From: Clostridiales bacterium
GTDB lineage: Bacteria > Bacillota > Clostridia > Peptostreptococcales > Anaerovoracaceae
NCBI GenBank assembly: GCA_015243575.1
Contig: CP042469.1
Location: 4,120,929-4,184,928 of the forward strand
Direction: 5' to 3'
Length of the DNA stretch: 64,000 nucleotides
The notes under the pieces were generated by a model. The model ran no database searches. It was not told the DNA's origin and saw only the letters and a list, made by a program, of their open reading frames with translations. Below, piece by piece: positions 15,477 to 25,910 of the stretch; within the stretch, counting starts at the first letter, position 1, and every line of letters begins with the position of its first letter. Both the position numbers and the translations under genes were made by a program.

Positions 15477-16811
15477 ATGAAACGAAAATTTACATTTATC
15501 GGTGCGGGATCATTGGATTTTACGCAGGATTTGGCCAGGGACATTTTGAGCTTTGAACATTTCCGAGATGCCGAATTTCATCTCGTAGATATCCATGAAG
15601 GCAGATTGGCTTATGCAGCCAAGGCGCTTGAAAAGCTGATTCGTCACGGCGGTTACGCAGCCACTGTACATCCGACTGCTGATCGCAGGCAGGCACTTAT
15701 CGATTCGGACGGCGTACTGATTACCATTTTGCAAGGCGGCGTTGATGTATGGAGACATGATATTGAAATACCGAAAAAATATGGAGTTGACATCTGTGTT
15801 GGCGATACCAGAGGGCCGTCGGGCATTTTTCGTTTTTTGAGAACCGCCCCTGTCATGCTGGACATTATCCGTGACGTTGAGGAGCTTTGTCCCAAAGCGA
15901 TCGTGCTCAATTACACAAACCCCATGGCACTTTTGTGCGCGTATCTGCAGCGGCAGACGAAGGTACAGATCACGGGCCTTTGTCACAGCGTTCAAGGGAC
16001 TGCAGGTATGCTGGCAAGCTGGCTTGGCGCAGACACAGAGGATATCACTTACACATGCGCCGGCATCAATCATCAGGCATTTTATCTCGATTTTAAATGG
16101 AAGGGGAAGGACGCGTACCCGTTGCTCAGAGAAGCGGTATGTACCCGGCAGGAAATCGCAAAGGAGGAACCTGTGCGTAATGAGATGTTTCTGCATCTGG
16201 ATTATTATCCCACAGAGTCCTCGGGGCACAACTCAGAGTACAACGCATGGTTTCGCAAGCGTCCTGATTTAATTGAAACGTATTGTACTCATGGAACAGG
16301 ATGGAACCCGGGCGAGTATGCCTACGTTCTAAAAGAATACATAGAAAAGGAAAAAACATGGGAGGCACAGTTTAAAGCGATGTTGGATTCTCCTGATGTC
16401 GATCTGACCAGGGGGGAGGAATATGCATCCAATATCTTTAATGCGCTGTTTGGAGATCATACGCCCTTTGGTTTCAACGGGAATTTACTGAATACCGAAG
16501 GACTCATCAGAAACTTGCCTCAAGGTGCATGTGTTGAGGTGCCGATGCTGGCTTCCAAAGAAGGAATTCGGCCATTCAGCGTAGGGCCGCTTCCAGACCA
16601 TCTCGCTGTGCTGGTAAATACTTCTGCACGCTGTGAGGAACTGGCTGTCACAGCTGCTCTGGAAGGCGATCCGCGAAAGGTATTTCAATCCATTCTGTTC
16701 GATCCGCTGACAGCCAGCGTGCTGTCTATGGCTGAAATTCGTGATATGACTCAGGAGATGTTGTTAAAAAACAAAGATTTTCTTGGCTATTTTAACTCAC
16801 TTACGATATAG
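15477..16811 (+). CDS. Glycoside hydrolase family 4, alpha-galactosidase-like
   Basis: This 444-aa NAD- and metal-dependent GH4 enzyme has the dinucleotide loop GAGS at 9-12, NYTNPM at 145-150, the metal-binding CHS at 169-171 (LCHSVQG, the form found in MelA-type alpha-galactosidases) and GINHQ at 196-200. It is cytoplasmic: no signal peptide. It would cleave an oligosaccharide imported by the ABC transporter just downstream. The ATG at 15477 has GGAAGGGG 6 bases upstream and is preferred to an earlier start at 15450. GH4 also includes alpha-glucosidases and glucuronidases, so the sugar is a reasoned guess, supported by the galactosamine/tagatose-type genes opposite. Confidence 0.88.
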   Translation: MKRKFTFIGAGSLDFTQDLARDILSFEHFRDAEFHLVDIHEGRLAYAAKALEKLIRHGGYAATVHPTADRRQALIDSDGVLITILQGGVDVWRHDIEIPKKYGVDICVGDTRGPSGIFRFLRTAPVMLDIIRDVEELCPKAIVLNYTNPMALLCAYLQRQTKVQITGLCHSVQGTAGMLASWLGADTEDITYTCAGINHQAFYLDFKWKGKDAYPLLREAVCTRQEIAKEEPVRNEMFLHLDYYPTESSGHNSEYNAWFRKRPDLIETYCTHGTGWNPGEYAYVLKEYIEKEKTWEAQFKAMLDSPDVDLTRGEEYASNIFNALFGDHTPFGFNGNLLNTEGLIRNLPQGACVEVPMLASKEGIRPFSVGPLPDHLAVLVNTSARCEELAVTAALEGDPRKVFQSILFDPLTASVLSMAEIRDMTQEMLLKNKDFLGYFNSLTI

Positions 16812-16885
16812 CCTGAAAGACTGCTGTTTTATGCCAACGTGACCAAATAAGTTGACGCCAACGATTTTATTCTGGAGGGAATGAT

Positions 16886-18160
16886 ATGAAAAGGAAACTT
16901 ATCTGTTTGCTGCTTGCACTCATGCTGCCGGGGTTACTGCTGACCGGCTGTCAGAAAAGCCAAACCACAAAAGGCAAAGTCTCTGATGGTGAACCCATCA
17001 CTCTAAAATACTGGACACACTTGGAAACACCATGGAATATTTCCAACGACAAATTAATTGCAGCGTTTGAAGACGAATATCCTGACATCAAAATTGAAGT
17101 TGAAGCATATCCCTATGACGATTTTGAACAGAAGGTGCAGACTTCGCTGCTCTCCAAGTCGGGAGGCGCTGATATTTATGAGCTCTGGGGCGGATGGGCT
17201 TACGAATTTGCACCTACGGGAGTATTCTCTCCCGTGCCGGACGAACTGCTTAACGATTTACTCGATGATTGTTATGAGCCTGTGCTAGGCGCATTTGAAC
17301 ATGACGGTGCTTACTACGGCGTACCCATGGAGTTTAATGCAGAGTATGGCGGCATGCTTGTTAATAAACCATATTTCGATAAACATAATTTATCCTACCC
17401 CAATACTTGGGATGAGATGATTTCTCTTGCTACGAAGAATTCGGTCTCAAAAGGTGACATCTTTGATATGAGAGGGTTTGACTTCATCTCCTTCGATTCC
17501 CTCCCCTATACTTGGCTATCTATGATTTTGTCCTCCGGCGGTACCTACCTGGAGGGTGATACATTCAATTTTGATACACCGATTGCAAAAGAAACCCTGA
17601 AGCAACTCGTTGACTATGTGAAAGTCAATAAGGTTACCAATATAGAGGGGCTGTCCGGCTCGGATATCGAAAACTTCCACTGGCTCTTCCTTGATCAGGC
17701 ATTAATGGTTCCGAGAGGTATCTGGAGCATTCCGGTCGGAGAGGAAGAATTTGATATCAGCTATGGAGAAGAATTCGACTATGTACCAATGCCCTTCTAT
17801 GGAACGGAAAAGCGCTGGGCAGCCGAGACCGGCTGGGGGCTGGCAGTAAACAGCGGATCGGCAAATACGGAAGCCGCCTGGAAATTTATCTCATTCTGCC
17901 TGCGTCCGGAAAATCTGATCCAGCTCAACATAGACCGAGGTATGATACCGCCGCGTAAATCTGTAGCACATGATCCAGCGTACGTGAAAGCCGTACCTTA
18001 TGCAAAACCCATCTTGGACGTTCTGGATGGTGCATCATTTGTAGGACCCATCAACACTGATGTTCTGAAAGAGTCGATCTGCAATATGTATGCGGATATC
18101 ATTCAGAATAATACACCCATTGATGCTGCTGTGGTTAAGCTGAATCAGGACATTCAATAA
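16886..18160 (+). CDS. ABC transporter sugar-binding lipoprotein
   Basis: A 424-aa family 1 extracellular solute-binding protein. The signal sequence ends in a lipobox (LLTGC, Cys22), so it is anchored to the outer face of the membrane. The mature part opens with TLKYWTHLE, and the domain has typical DIYELWGGWAYE, GVPMEFNAEYGGM and AAWKFISFC segments. It captures an oligosaccharide and delivers it to the two permeases encoded next. It probably shares its ligand with the GH4 enzyme encoded just upstream. The ribosome site is TGGAGGGA. Confidence 0.92.
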   Translation: MKRKLICLLLALMLPGLLLTGCQKSQTTKGKVSDGEPITLKYWTHLETPWNISNDKLIAAFEDEYPDIKIEVEAYPYDDFEQKVQTSLLSKSGGADIYELWGGWAYEFAPTGVFSPVPDELLNDLLDDCYEPVLGAFEHDGAYYGVPMEFNAEYGGMLVNKPYFDKHNLSYPNTWDEMISLATKNSVSKGDIFDMRGFDFISFDSLPYTWLSMILSSGGTYLEGDTFNFDTPIAKETLKQLVDYVKVNKVTNIEGLSGSDIENFHWLFLDQALMVPRGIWSIPVGEEEFDISYGEEFDYVPMPFYGTEKRWAAETGWGLAVNSGSANTEAAWKFISFCLRPENLIQLNIDRGMIPPRKSVAHDPAYVKAVPYAKPILDVLDGASFVGPINTDVLKESICNMYADIIQNNTPIDAAVVKLNQDIQ

Positions 18161-18171
18161 ATGCATTTATG

Positions 18172-18211
18172 AGGCCTTTATCCGTCCTGATTTAGACTTG
18201 GATAAAGGTCT
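18172..18211 (+). other. mRNA hairpin between binding-protein and permease genes
   Basis: A 12-bp stem (18172-18183 with 18200-18211, one G-T pair) with a 16-nt loop lies between binding-protein and permease genes. It has no T-run. Such hairpins commonly stabilise the binding-protein mRNA, allowing more binding protein than permease. The function is inferred. Confidence 0.55.
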
Positions 18212-18236
18212 CTCCCAATCCCAGCTGGAGGTTGAA

Positions 18237-19127
18237 ATGAAAAACAATAGATTTGTCTATACCATTCTGACACCGATTTTTATCTGCATGATCGTATTTA
18301 CTCTTTTGCCCATTTTAATTGGGCTTGGGATTTCCCTCTTTGATTACAATCCACTGGCTGCCGGCAATGCCTTCGTTGGTTTTGAAAACTTTAAGAAGCT
18401 CACCACTGACGGCGTGTTCCATATTGCACTGAAAAACACGTTGATCTTTGTGCTTGTCACGGTTTCGCTGAACATTGTACTTGCGCTCCTTATCGCACAG
18501 GCCATCAGTTCAATGCGTTCGAATAAAACACGATCTTTCACGCGGATGATTTTCTTTATGCCCATTGTTGCACCCCTTGCAGCCTCCAGTCTGGTTTGGA
18601 AAGTAATGTATGCCAATAAATATGGACTGTTTAACAATATACTTGGTAACCTGGGGCTTCCCACGCAAAACTGGTTGGGAGACCCGGCATGGCTGCTCCC
18701 TGCAATTATTCTTTTTACTATTTGGGCAGACATTGGCTATAACATCATCATCTTTTCGGCAGGGATGGACGGAATTCCTCATGACTTTATTGAAGCTGCG
18801 GCAATTGATGGTGCCGGTCCGGTGCGGAGATTTTTTTTCATAACCCTGCCTCTTTTGGGACGTACCACAGCTTTTGTTGTCACCATGACACTAATCTCCC
18901 ATTTTCAGATGTTTGCGCAATTTGAGATTATGGGACGATCCGCCGGCAGTCCGGGCGGAGGCGGACCGAATAATGTCGGTATGGTGCTGACATTGGAGAT
19001 ATACAAAGAGGCGTTTAAATACAAGAACATGGGATATGCCTCTGCTATTGCATTAGTTCTGTTTCTCATAATCCTGGTTGTAACCGTTATATCCCAGCGC
19101 ATCAGTCGTTCGGATTGGAGGTACTAA
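18237..19127 (+). CDS. ABC sugar transporter permease, MalF type
   Basis: A 296-aa CUT1-family inner-membrane permease with six likely membrane segments. Near the C-terminal third is the EAA loop (FIEAAAIDGAGPVRRFFFITLPLL), which docks the ATPase. The ATG at 18237 follows GGAGG at 5 bases; an upstream in-frame start is not supported by a ribosome site. It is followed 1 base later by the MalG-type gene, and the two form the channel. No ATPase gene is in the operon; CUT1 systems of Bacillota usually share one MsmK/MalK-like ATPase encoded elsewhere. Confidence 0.93.
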   Translation: MKNNRFVYTILTPIFICMIVFTLLPILIGLGISLFDYNPLAAGNAFVGFENFKKLTTDGVFHIALKNTLIFVLVTVSLNIVLALLIAQAISSMRSNKTRSFTRMIFFMPIVAPLAASSLVWKVMYANKYGLFNNILGNLGLPTQNWLGDPAWLLPAIILFTIWADIGYNIIIFSAGMDGIPHDFIEAAAIDGAGPVRRFFFITLPLLGRTTAFVVTMTLISHFQMFAQFEIMGRSAGSPGGGGPNNVGMVLTLEIYKEAFKYKNMGYASAIALVLFLIILVVTVISQRISRSDWRY

Positions 19128-19128
19128 C

Positions 19129-19959
19129 ATGAACCTTAGAAAAAAAATAACGCCCCTCCGTATCCTTGGCATGCTCATAGCAGTGGTGGTGATTTTTGCT
19201 GTGGTGATGCCCTATCTTTGGATGCTTCTCACGTCTTTTAAAAGCACACCGGAGATTATGAAAAACCCCGATAAAATCTTACCGATCCATTGGAGTATCA
19301 ACGGCTATATTAAGGTACTCACCAGATCCCCTTTCTTTATCTGGTTCACAAACAGCCTTCTTGTATCTGTTTCGGTCACACTGCTTGTTTTGCTTACCAG
19401 TTCCCTTACCGGGTATATCTTTGCAAAATATCAGTTTCGTCTGAAAAATCTACTGTTTTGGCTTATTCTTGCTTCTATGATGGTACCATTTTCCGTAACC
19501 ATGATACCCAACTTTCTCATTGTCAACAAATTGGGCCTTTATGATTCTCTTGCGGCGCTCATTGTGCCCATGATGGTCTCTGGATTTGGCATATTCTTGT
19601 GCCGCCAATTCTGTGAAGACATTCCCGACAGCATCTGTGAAGCCGCAAAAATTGACGGAGCGGGTGATTTTCGAATCTATTTTACGATTATTCTGCCGCT
19701 GCTGCGTCCATGTCTGGCTGCCCTTGCAATATTCACGTTTTTGGAGAGCTGGAATGATTACCTCAGACCTCTCATCATGCTTGAAAAAGTAGACAGCATG
19801 ACATTGCCTGTGGCACTGTCCTTTTTCTCAACACAACATGGTAATGACTTGAGTGCAACCATGGCAGCGGCAGCGCTGGTAATGATGCCGGTAACCATTG
19901 TCTTTCTTGTTTTTCAAAAGCACTTCATCAAAGGAATCGCCCTTACTGGGAGCAAATGA
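19129..19959 (+). CDS. ABC sugar transporter permease, MalG type
   Basis: A 276-aa CUT1 permease with six membrane segments and an EAA loop (SICEAAKIDGAGDFRIYFTI). The N-terminal segment MPYLWMLLTSFK is characteristic of the MalG branch. It partners with the MalF-type protein. The stop at 19957-19959 is followed by 78 bases before the secreted DUF4874/DUF4832-type gene, so that gene is probably in the same operon. Confidence 0.93.
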   Translation: MNLRKKITPLRILGMLIAVVVIFAVVMPYLWMLLTSFKSTPEIMKNPDKILPIHWSINGYIKVLTRSPFFIWFTNSLLVSVSVTLLVLLTSSLTGYIFAKYQFRLKNLLFWLILASMMVPFSVTMIPNFLIVNKLGLYDSLAALIVPMMVSGFGIFLCRQFCEDIPDSICEAAKIDGAGDFRIYFTIILPLLRPCLAALAIFTFLESWNDYLRPLIMLEKVDSMTLPVALSFFSTQHGNDLSATMAAAALVMMPVTIVFLVFQKHFIKGIALTGSK

Positions 19960-20037
19960 TTTTCAAATCAACCCATTCCATAATTTCGATGGTTTTGCAA
20001 TTACAAAACCAATGCAAAAAACTGAAAGGAGCACATG

Positions 20038-21891
20038 ATGAAGAGACGATTCAAGCAAGCGATCTTCTGCTTGCTGATCCTACCGTTATTGCTGACCTTC
20101 AGCGCGGTTCCCGCGTTTGCTAACCTTCCGACAACAGCTGAAACGCTGGTACCGCAGAACCTTGACTATACGGAAAATCCTGTTGATATTCCCAATCCGG
20201 ACAGAGGCTTTTACCGGGCGAATGACGGAATGGTAGTGCCGGTGAGAGGCTCAGGTTCCGGCACGATGAATGTGGGGGATCATCCGGTGACTGTGGGCGG
20301 TGTGCAGGTCACTACCCGGGTCAGTCATGTTTATTTCGACTTAAGGAACTTTTCGAGTAATGCTTTTACTGCAAGAGGCACCCGTTATGATGAAAGTTAT
20401 CGTGCACCAGTAAATGTGTCGATTGGATCAAGGCCGGGGGATACAGTGCCCTATGACTATGCGACCCATTTTGATTACTGGAAGGAAAATGTTTTGCCCA
20501 CTTGGCCCCACGGCGTTTCTCAGCCCCTAAGCAGTGATGCGCTGGCCTACATAAGGGATAAGCTTCAGCAGGTAAGAGACGGTAATGGAGTAACGCTGGT
20601 ACGCTTTAATTATGACGGTGCCGGGTATGGCTGGGTAGATGTTGACCATCCCCAGGACGGTTATATTGACCAGTCCATAGCGGATATTGAGCCGGACAAA
20701 GCAACCGTGCTTGCACAAATTGCACAGCTTAAACCGATCCTTCATGAGTATGAGGACGTTATCATGGGGGTTGATGGGGGTATGTTCGGCCCATGGGGAG
20801 AAATGCATTCGACAAGCTTTGGCACAAGCCCGCAGGCTTATGCATGGCTTCTGGATGCATGGCTTGACGCCGTACCTGTATCACGTTCCATCATCGTGCA
20901 GGGAGGCGCATTTTTGTCATGGTATAACGCCGCCTATGGTAAAAACTACACATTTGAAAATATTGATCAAATACCGGCTCCGAAACGGGGAAGCCCAGAG
21001 GCACGTTTCGGTTTCTTCAACGATAGTTATGCATATGGTGAGGATGAAGGCGACAATTATCCGAATGACTGGGGTTCGCTTTCCGAAGGTGCCGGCTGGC
21101 CCGGTGATCCGCTTGGTGATGCCGAGTCCTATGATCGCGGCAGAGTGATGACCTGGATCAGACATCAAAACAACTTCTATGGCGGTGAAGCGCAGGGTGA
21201 TGCGACTCTTTGGAACACGTATCCGTTTGTTGGCTGGGAAGCCTCCTATGCTCAAACCGTTTACCTCAACGCGGATTATGAGGCGAGTGTTCATGATCGA
21301 TGGGGAAGCTTTTCGTACACGAAAGAAAACGTTACAAAAAAGATGACAAACGCCTATGCGGCGCCATATAAAACGGAATATGCAATCTTTGACCCCGTAT
21401 ATGACGGCAAAACCGGAGCGGAATATTGGCGTGACAGACTGGGCTATCGGTTGGTGCTTCGCAAAGCTAGCGCGAGCGAATGGGTAGCGCAGAATGGCAC
21501 TCTCAAGTTTGAAGGAAAGATTCAGAACGTCGGTTTTGGGAATATCGTAAACAAGAAAAATGTGACGGTTATCCTGAAATCCAAAACGAAAGGGAAATCC
21601 TACAAGGCTCTTACAAACCTTGATGCAAGGGATTGGCGACCTGACCTGGACAGCAGAGCGGGCAATATCAAGGCATATCGTGATCTGAGTTTTTCGATTA
21701 AGATGGGCGCATTTGGCCAAGTTCCTGTTGGTGAATATGATATTTATCTAAAGATTAATGACCCTAAGGAAACGACTGCCAATAAACGCTGCATCCGCTT
21801 TGCTAACAAAGGAAATGCAATTTGGGATGCGGGCCTTGGTGCAAATTTGATTGGTTCGACTACAGTGAAGTCCGCACAGCCCATTCAATGA
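20038..21891 (+). CDS. Secreted DUF4874/DUF4832-type protein
   Basis: The 617-aa protein has a signal peptide (basic MKRRFKQ, hydrophobic stretch to about residue 25, VPAFA cleavage region). The N-terminal half opens with the family's NPDRGFYR motif (DIPNPDRGFYR) and resembles a TIM-barrel-like DUF4874 domain, with acidic and aromatic residues in MGVDGGMFGPWGEMHSTSFG. The C-terminal half is DUF4832-like and beta-rich. Such proteins are found beside polysaccharide-use genes, and a glycan-binding or hydrolase role is likely but unproven. The second ATG (20038) is 6 bases from GAAAGGAG and preferred to 20035. It may process the polymer outside the cell before ABC uptake. Confidence 0.75.
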   Translation: MKRRFKQAIFCLLILPLLLTFSAVPAFANLPTTAETLVPQNLDYTENPVDIPNPDRGFYRANDGMVVPVRGSGSGTMNVGDHPVTVGGVQVTTRVSHVYFDLRNFSSNAFTARGTRYDESYRAPVNVSIGSRPGDTVPYDYATHFDYWKENVLPTWPHGVSQPLSSDALAYIRDKLQQVRDGNGVTLVRFNYDGAGYGWVDVDHPQDGYIDQSIADIEPDKATVLAQIAQLKPILHEYEDVIMGVDGGMFGPWGEMHSTSFGTSPQAYAWLLDAWLDAVPVSRSIIVQGGAFLSWYNAAYGKNYTFENIDQIPAPKRGSPEARFGFFNDSYAYGEDEGDNYPNDWGSLSEGAGWPGDPLGDAESYDRGRVMTWIRHQNNFYGGEAQGDATLWNTYPFVGWEASYAQTVYLNADYEASVHDRWGSFSYTKENVTKKMTNAYAAPYKTEYAIFDPVYDGKTGAEYWRDRLGYRLVLRKASASEWVAQNGTLKFEGKIQNVGFGNIVNKKNVTVILKSKTKGKSYKALTNLDARDWRPDLDSRAGNIKAYRDLSFSIKMGAFGQVPVGEYDIYLKINDPKETTANKRCIRFANKGNAIWDAGLGANLIGSTTVKSAQPIQ

Positions 21892-21925
21892 CGTTTGCAA
21901 GTGTTTATATCTGACTGATCTATGG

Positions 21926-21953
21926 AATCCCCAGCTGTTTGAAGCCGGGGATT
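21926..21953 (+). terminator. Terminator of the GH4/ABC operon
   Basis: A 7-bp AATCCCC/GGGGATT stem has a further GCT/AGC pairing in the loop and a T-rich downstream sequence. It lies 34 bases after the stop of the secreted-protein gene. Confidence 0.7.
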
Positions 21954-22125
21954 TCTGTTTGGTTTCGTTCATTTAAAGAGGGTCGAAATTGACAAGGATA
22001 CTATTCATATAAACATAGTATGCATTTATAAATTGAATCTTTGAGTGGAAAAATACATAAAATGTAATGAAATTTGTCGAAAAATGTAAAAAATAGTTTG
22101 CCAATCGAACGCTCGTGTGATAAGT
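21954..22125. other. Gene-free AT-rich stretch before the chemoreceptor promoter
   Basis: No gene or clear signal was found. A TTGACA at 21989-21994 lacks a good -10 partner at normal spacing. Confidence 0.4.
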
Positions 22126-22154
22126 TTAACAAAAGAGTGGTTGAAATATATAAT
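22126..22154 (+). promoter_or_regulatory. Promoter of the chemoreceptor gene
   Basis: TTAACA (22126-22131) and TATAAT (22149-22154) are 17 bases apart. Transcription near 22161 would leave a leader of about 130 nt before the ATG. It is a housekeeping-type promoter, not a sigma-D type motility promoter. Confidence 0.7.
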
Positions 22155-22291
22155 ATACAAACTGGAGATGATTAGGAAAAACAGCAATTTTTTTAGAGTG
22201 AGAAGATTAGCCTTGGGGGATCGGGAAAAGGGAGAATGAAATACGATTTTTATTGGCAGCAGCTGATGCTGTCGGAAGAAGGAGAGTAAAA

Positions 22292-25200
22292 ATGAGAGTA
22301 AATTTATCCCAAAAAATCACCATATTTATTGGGGTTCTTGTGCTGATCATAACATCAGCCCTGGGACTGATTTCCATAAATATGAGTACCGCTGCACTGC
22401 TGAGGAACCAAGAAGACGCAGTAATGCAGTATGCGAAGGAAAGTGCTGAGCTAATCCATTCGGATATCTCTAAGAACCTTGCGGTTTTAGAGGAAGTTGC
22501 CATGAGATCCCGAACGGCTACCATGGACTGGTCTGTGCAGCGGGAATCGCTGGCAGCCGATGTAGATCGACTGGGCTATTTGGATATGGCCGTCGTCCTT
22601 CCTGACGGGAGTATTACATATGTAAAAACCGGTGATACTGCACAGTTCGCAGATCAAGATATGCATTATATTGAAAAGGCAATGGCAGGAGAAGCAAACA
22701 TTTCGGATGTTCTCATCAGCCCGGTAACGGGAAAGGCGGTTGTTCTGGAGTTTGCACCAATTCGTGCCAATGGAACTGTTGTTGGAGTTTTGCTGGGCCG
22801 GAGAGACGGAACCTTCATTAGCACCATCACCGATGAACTGGGAATCGGAAAACGCGGTTATGCCTTTATTATAGGCGCAGACAGTACCTTCTATGCGCAT
22901 CCAAATCAAGATTACGTTATGAATCAAGAAAATGCACTTGCAAATATTGAGTCCGGAGGGCCTCTAAAGAATTTTGGTGTTGCACTAAAAGAACTTGGTC
23001 AAGGAACCGAGGGGATTGTTCATTATGCTCTGGATGGAGATGAACGTATCACGGCACTGACCCCCATACCAGGTATGAACTGGATGTTATGTGCGGGAAA
23101 CTATGAAAGCGATATTCTGGGAAGCGTCAATACGCTGAGAAATACCATTGTAGCTGTATCCGGAGCAGTCGCACTTCTCGCACTATTGCTTGCATTTACG
23201 TTGGGAAATATAATCGGGAAACCGATCAAGAAGCTCAGTGAAGCTGCGGAACGTTTGGCCCTGGGCGATGTGGAAGTTGAAGTGGACGGAATTCGGAAAT
23301 CGAAAGATGAAGTTGGCGATCTGCTGAACGCCTTTGGAAAAATGATTGAAAATATCAAAGGACAAGCCGAGGCAGCGAAAAAAATCGCAGAAGGAGATCT
23401 AAGCTTGGAGGTCATTCCCCGCTCGGATAAGGACGTCCTGGCCAATAGCATGGTGTCGGTGGTCTGTACCCTCAAAAACCTTGTGGAAGAGGCGGAGACA
23501 CTGACGTCCGCGGCAGTAGAGGGCAGGCTGGAGAAGAGGGGAAATTCCGATCAGTTTGAAGGCGGATTCAAGCAGATTATAGGTGGATTTAACCAGACGC
23601 TTGACGGTATTGTAAATCCCTTAAATGTGGCGCTGGCCTACATAGAAAAAATTGCAAATGGCGACGATTTAGAGATCATCGAAAATAATTATCCAGGAGA
23701 ATACGGAATCCTAATTGATAATCTTACAAAGGTGAGAGAATCTCTCTATTCCCTGTTAGCTGAATCCGGAGAACTTACCAAGTCAGCTGAAAGAGGGGAT
23801 CTTTTCTATCGGGCTGATCTCAGTAAATTAAAGGGTGGATATGCCCAAATCGTTAATGGGGTTAATAAAACCATTGATACCCTTGTTGGTCACCTCAATG
23901 AGCTGCCATCACCGGTGATGATCATGGACAGAGATCTTTCAATACGCTATATCAATCGTATCGGTGCGGATCTTGCTGGAGCTCCGGCGGCAGAGGTCGT
24001 AGGCATGAAATGCTATGATCTTTGTAAGACAAGTGATTGCAATACTGAAAATTGTGCCTGCACTCAGGCCATGGAGCAGAATCGAAAGGTGGTAAGAGAG
24101 ACGGATGCCCATCCTAACGGAAGGGACCTGGAAATTTCATATACGGGAATTCCGATTAGAGATGAAAATCAACAGGTGATCGGGGCATTGGAGCTAATTG
24201 TGGATCAAACGGAAATGAAAAGCACCCTCAGAAAAATTGAAAAGCAAGCAGCATACCAGGAACGGGAAGTGGATCAGCTGATCGTAAATCTGGAGAAGCT
24301 TGCGCAGGGTGAGTTGAGCATTGAGACACCTGTGCAGGAAGTTGATGAAGACACACAGTCCATCGGAGAAAACTTTAAAAATATTAATGCGAATCTTAAG
24401 AAAAGCGTAAGCGCAATACAGATGCTTATCGATGATGCTTCTATGCTAACCACGGCAGCTGTTGAAGGAAATCTGAAACGCAGGGCGGACGCCTCGAAAC
24501 ATGGTGGCGGTTATGCTCAAATCATGGAGGGCTTCAATCAGACACTGAACGCGGTAATCGCTCCCATTGATGAAGCATCGGCGGTATTGGAGGAAATGGC
24601 AAGGGGTAACCTGCATATCAGCATGGATGGTGACTATAGAGGTGAGCACGCAGTCATTAAGAATGCGCTCAATGAGACTGTGAGTAATCTGTTAAGCTAT
24701 GTCAGCGAGATTTCCGAAGTTCTTACAGCGATTGGAAATGGTAACCTAAATCAGGCTATTACAGCAGACTATAAGGGCGACTTTGTTGAGATTAAGGACT
24801 CCCTGAATAATATCATTGTGTCTCTGAATCAGGTTCTGGGCAATATCAATGAGGCGGCCGAACAGGTCTCCGCTGGATCAAGGCAAGTATCAGACGGAAG
24901 TCAGGCATTGTCCCAGGGTTCCACCGAGCAGGCAAGCTCTATCGAGGAACTGACCGCTTCTATTGCGGAAATTTCATCTCAAACGAGACAGAATGCCATC
25001 AATGCCAATACTGCAAACGAGTTGACTACGGAAGCAAGAGATAATGCAGTCAAAGGCAATGACCAAATGAAAGAGATGCTGAATTCCATGATTGAGATCA
25101 ATGCATCCTCGGAGAATATTTCCAAAATCATCAAGGTGATTGACGATATTGCATTCCAGACCAATATTCTTGCACTAAATGCGGCTGTGGAAGCAGCAAG

Positions 25201-25687
25201 GGCAGGGCAGCACGGAAAAGGTTTTGCAGTTGTAGCGGAAGAAGTACGCAACCTTGCGGCGCGCAGCGCAAGTGCGGCAAAAGAAACAACCGATCTGATT
25301 GAAGGCTCCATCAGCAAGGCAAGGGAAGGAACCAGGATTGCCGATGAAACAGCTTCTGCGCTGAATGAGATCGTCGGCGGTATCGAAAGAGCCACAGATA
25401 TTGTAAGTGAAATTGCTTCTGCTTCCAATGAACAAGCTTCGGGAATTTCTCAGATCAATAAAGGAATTGAGCAAGTATCTCAGGTGGTGCAAAACAACTC
25501 AGCAACGGCAGAAGAAAGTGCGGCGGCCAGCGAGGAGCTGTCAAGCCAGGCAGAACTGTTAAAAGAGATGATTGGAAGATTCAAACTAAACAATCGTTCT
25601 GAAGGATTGCATACAGGCGAGTTCAGACTCCTTGAGTCTGCGTCGGTTTCGAAAATTACCATTGGGAATGAACGCGATAAATACTAA
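22292..25687 (+). CDS. Very long methyl-accepting chemotaxis protein (Cache, poly-HAMP, PAS)
   Basis: The 1131-aa chemoreceptor has membrane segments at about 9-30 and 275-300, bracketing a dCache-like extracellular sensor. Inside, a canonical HAMP follows, then a long run of HAMP-like repeats ([36 protein letters not shown] and others). Between them sits a PAS domain around 535-650 with six cysteines, including CYDLC and CNTENCAC, which could bind a metal, heme or FeS cluster. The signalling hairpin is near 970-1010 ([17 protein letters not shown]). The ATG at 22292 has AAGGAGAG upstream. Ordinary receptors are about 550-700 aa. The ligand and cysteine function are unknown. Confidence 0.93.
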   Translation: MRVNLSQKITIFIGVLVLIITSALGLISINMSTAALLRNQEDAVMQYAKESAELIHSDISKNLAVLEEVAMRSRTATMDWSVQRESLAADVDRLGYLDMAVVLPDGSITYVKTGDTAQFADQDMHYIEKAMAGEANISDVLISPVTGKAVVLEFAPIRANGTVVGVLLGRRDGTFISTITDELGIGKRGYAFIIGADSTFYAHPNQDYVMNQENALANIESGGPLKNFGVALKELGQGTEGIVHYALDGDERITALTPIPGMNWMLCAGNYESDILGSVNTLRNTIVAVSGAVALLALLLAFTLGNIIGKPIKKLSEAAERLALGDVEVEVDGIRKSKDEVGDLLNAFGKMIENIKGQAEAAKKIAEGDLSLEVIPRSDKDVLANSMVSVVCTLKNLVEEAETLTSAAVEGRLEKRGNSDQFEGGFKQIIGGFNQTLDGIVNPLNVALAYIEKIANGDDLEIIENNYPGEYGILIDNLTKVRESLYSLLAESGELTKSAERGDLFYRADLSKLKGGYAQIVNGVNKTIDTLVGHLNELPSPVMIMDRDLSIRYINRIGADLAGAPAAEVVGMKCYDLCKTSDCNTENCACTQAMEQNRKVVRETDAHPNGRDLEISYTGIPIRDENQQVIGALELIVDQTEMKSTLRKIEKQAAYQEREVDQLIVNLEKLAQGELSIETPVQEVDEDTQSIGENFKNINANLKKSVSAIQMLIDDASMLTTAAVEGNLKRRADASKHGGGYAQIMEGFNQTLNAVIAPIDEASAVLEEMARGNLHISMDGDYRGEHAVIKNALNETVSNLLSYVSEISEVLTAIGNGNLNQAITADYKGDFVEIKDSLNNIIVSLNQVLGNINEAAEQVSAGSRQVSDGSQALSQGSTEQASSIEELTASIAEISSQTRQNAINANTANELTTEARDNAVKGNDQMKEMLNSMIEINASSENISKIIKVIDDIAFQTNILALNAAVEAARAGQHGKGFAVVAEEVRNLAARSASAAKETTDLIEGSISKAREGTRIADETASALNEIVGGIERATDIVSEIASASNEQASGISQINKGIEQVSQVVQNNSATAEESAAASEELSSQAELLKEMIGRFKLNNRSEGLHTGEFRLLESASVSKITIGNERDKY

Positions 25688-25719
25688 AAGATCTTATGCC
25701 TAAATATAAAAACATTGCA

Positions 25720-25762
25720 GATGGGCCCATTCAGTATCAAGCTGAATGGGTCCATCTGTATT
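25720..25762 (+). terminator. Terminator of the chemoreceptor gene
   Basis: A 15-bp stem (25720-25734 with 25742-25756, one G-T pair) and 7-nt loop are followed by a T-rich stretch. Confidence 0.85.
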
Positions 25763-25910
25763 TTCGGGTTGGGTAAATTTGATCCGCGTCTTGTATTAGC
25801 AAAGAATGAACTTCCTTCATATTCTATAACGAAGGAGTTTAATAACATAAAGGCGCTAAAAACCCTTTTATAATTAAATATTCTCAATATAAATTAAAGG
25901 ATGAGTAGAA

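Noticed and set aside
20917-21720. Minus-strand 267-codon open frame opposite the DUF4874/DUF4832-type gene
   Set aside because: It lies wholly within a well-supported gene, shows no start signal and no domain.
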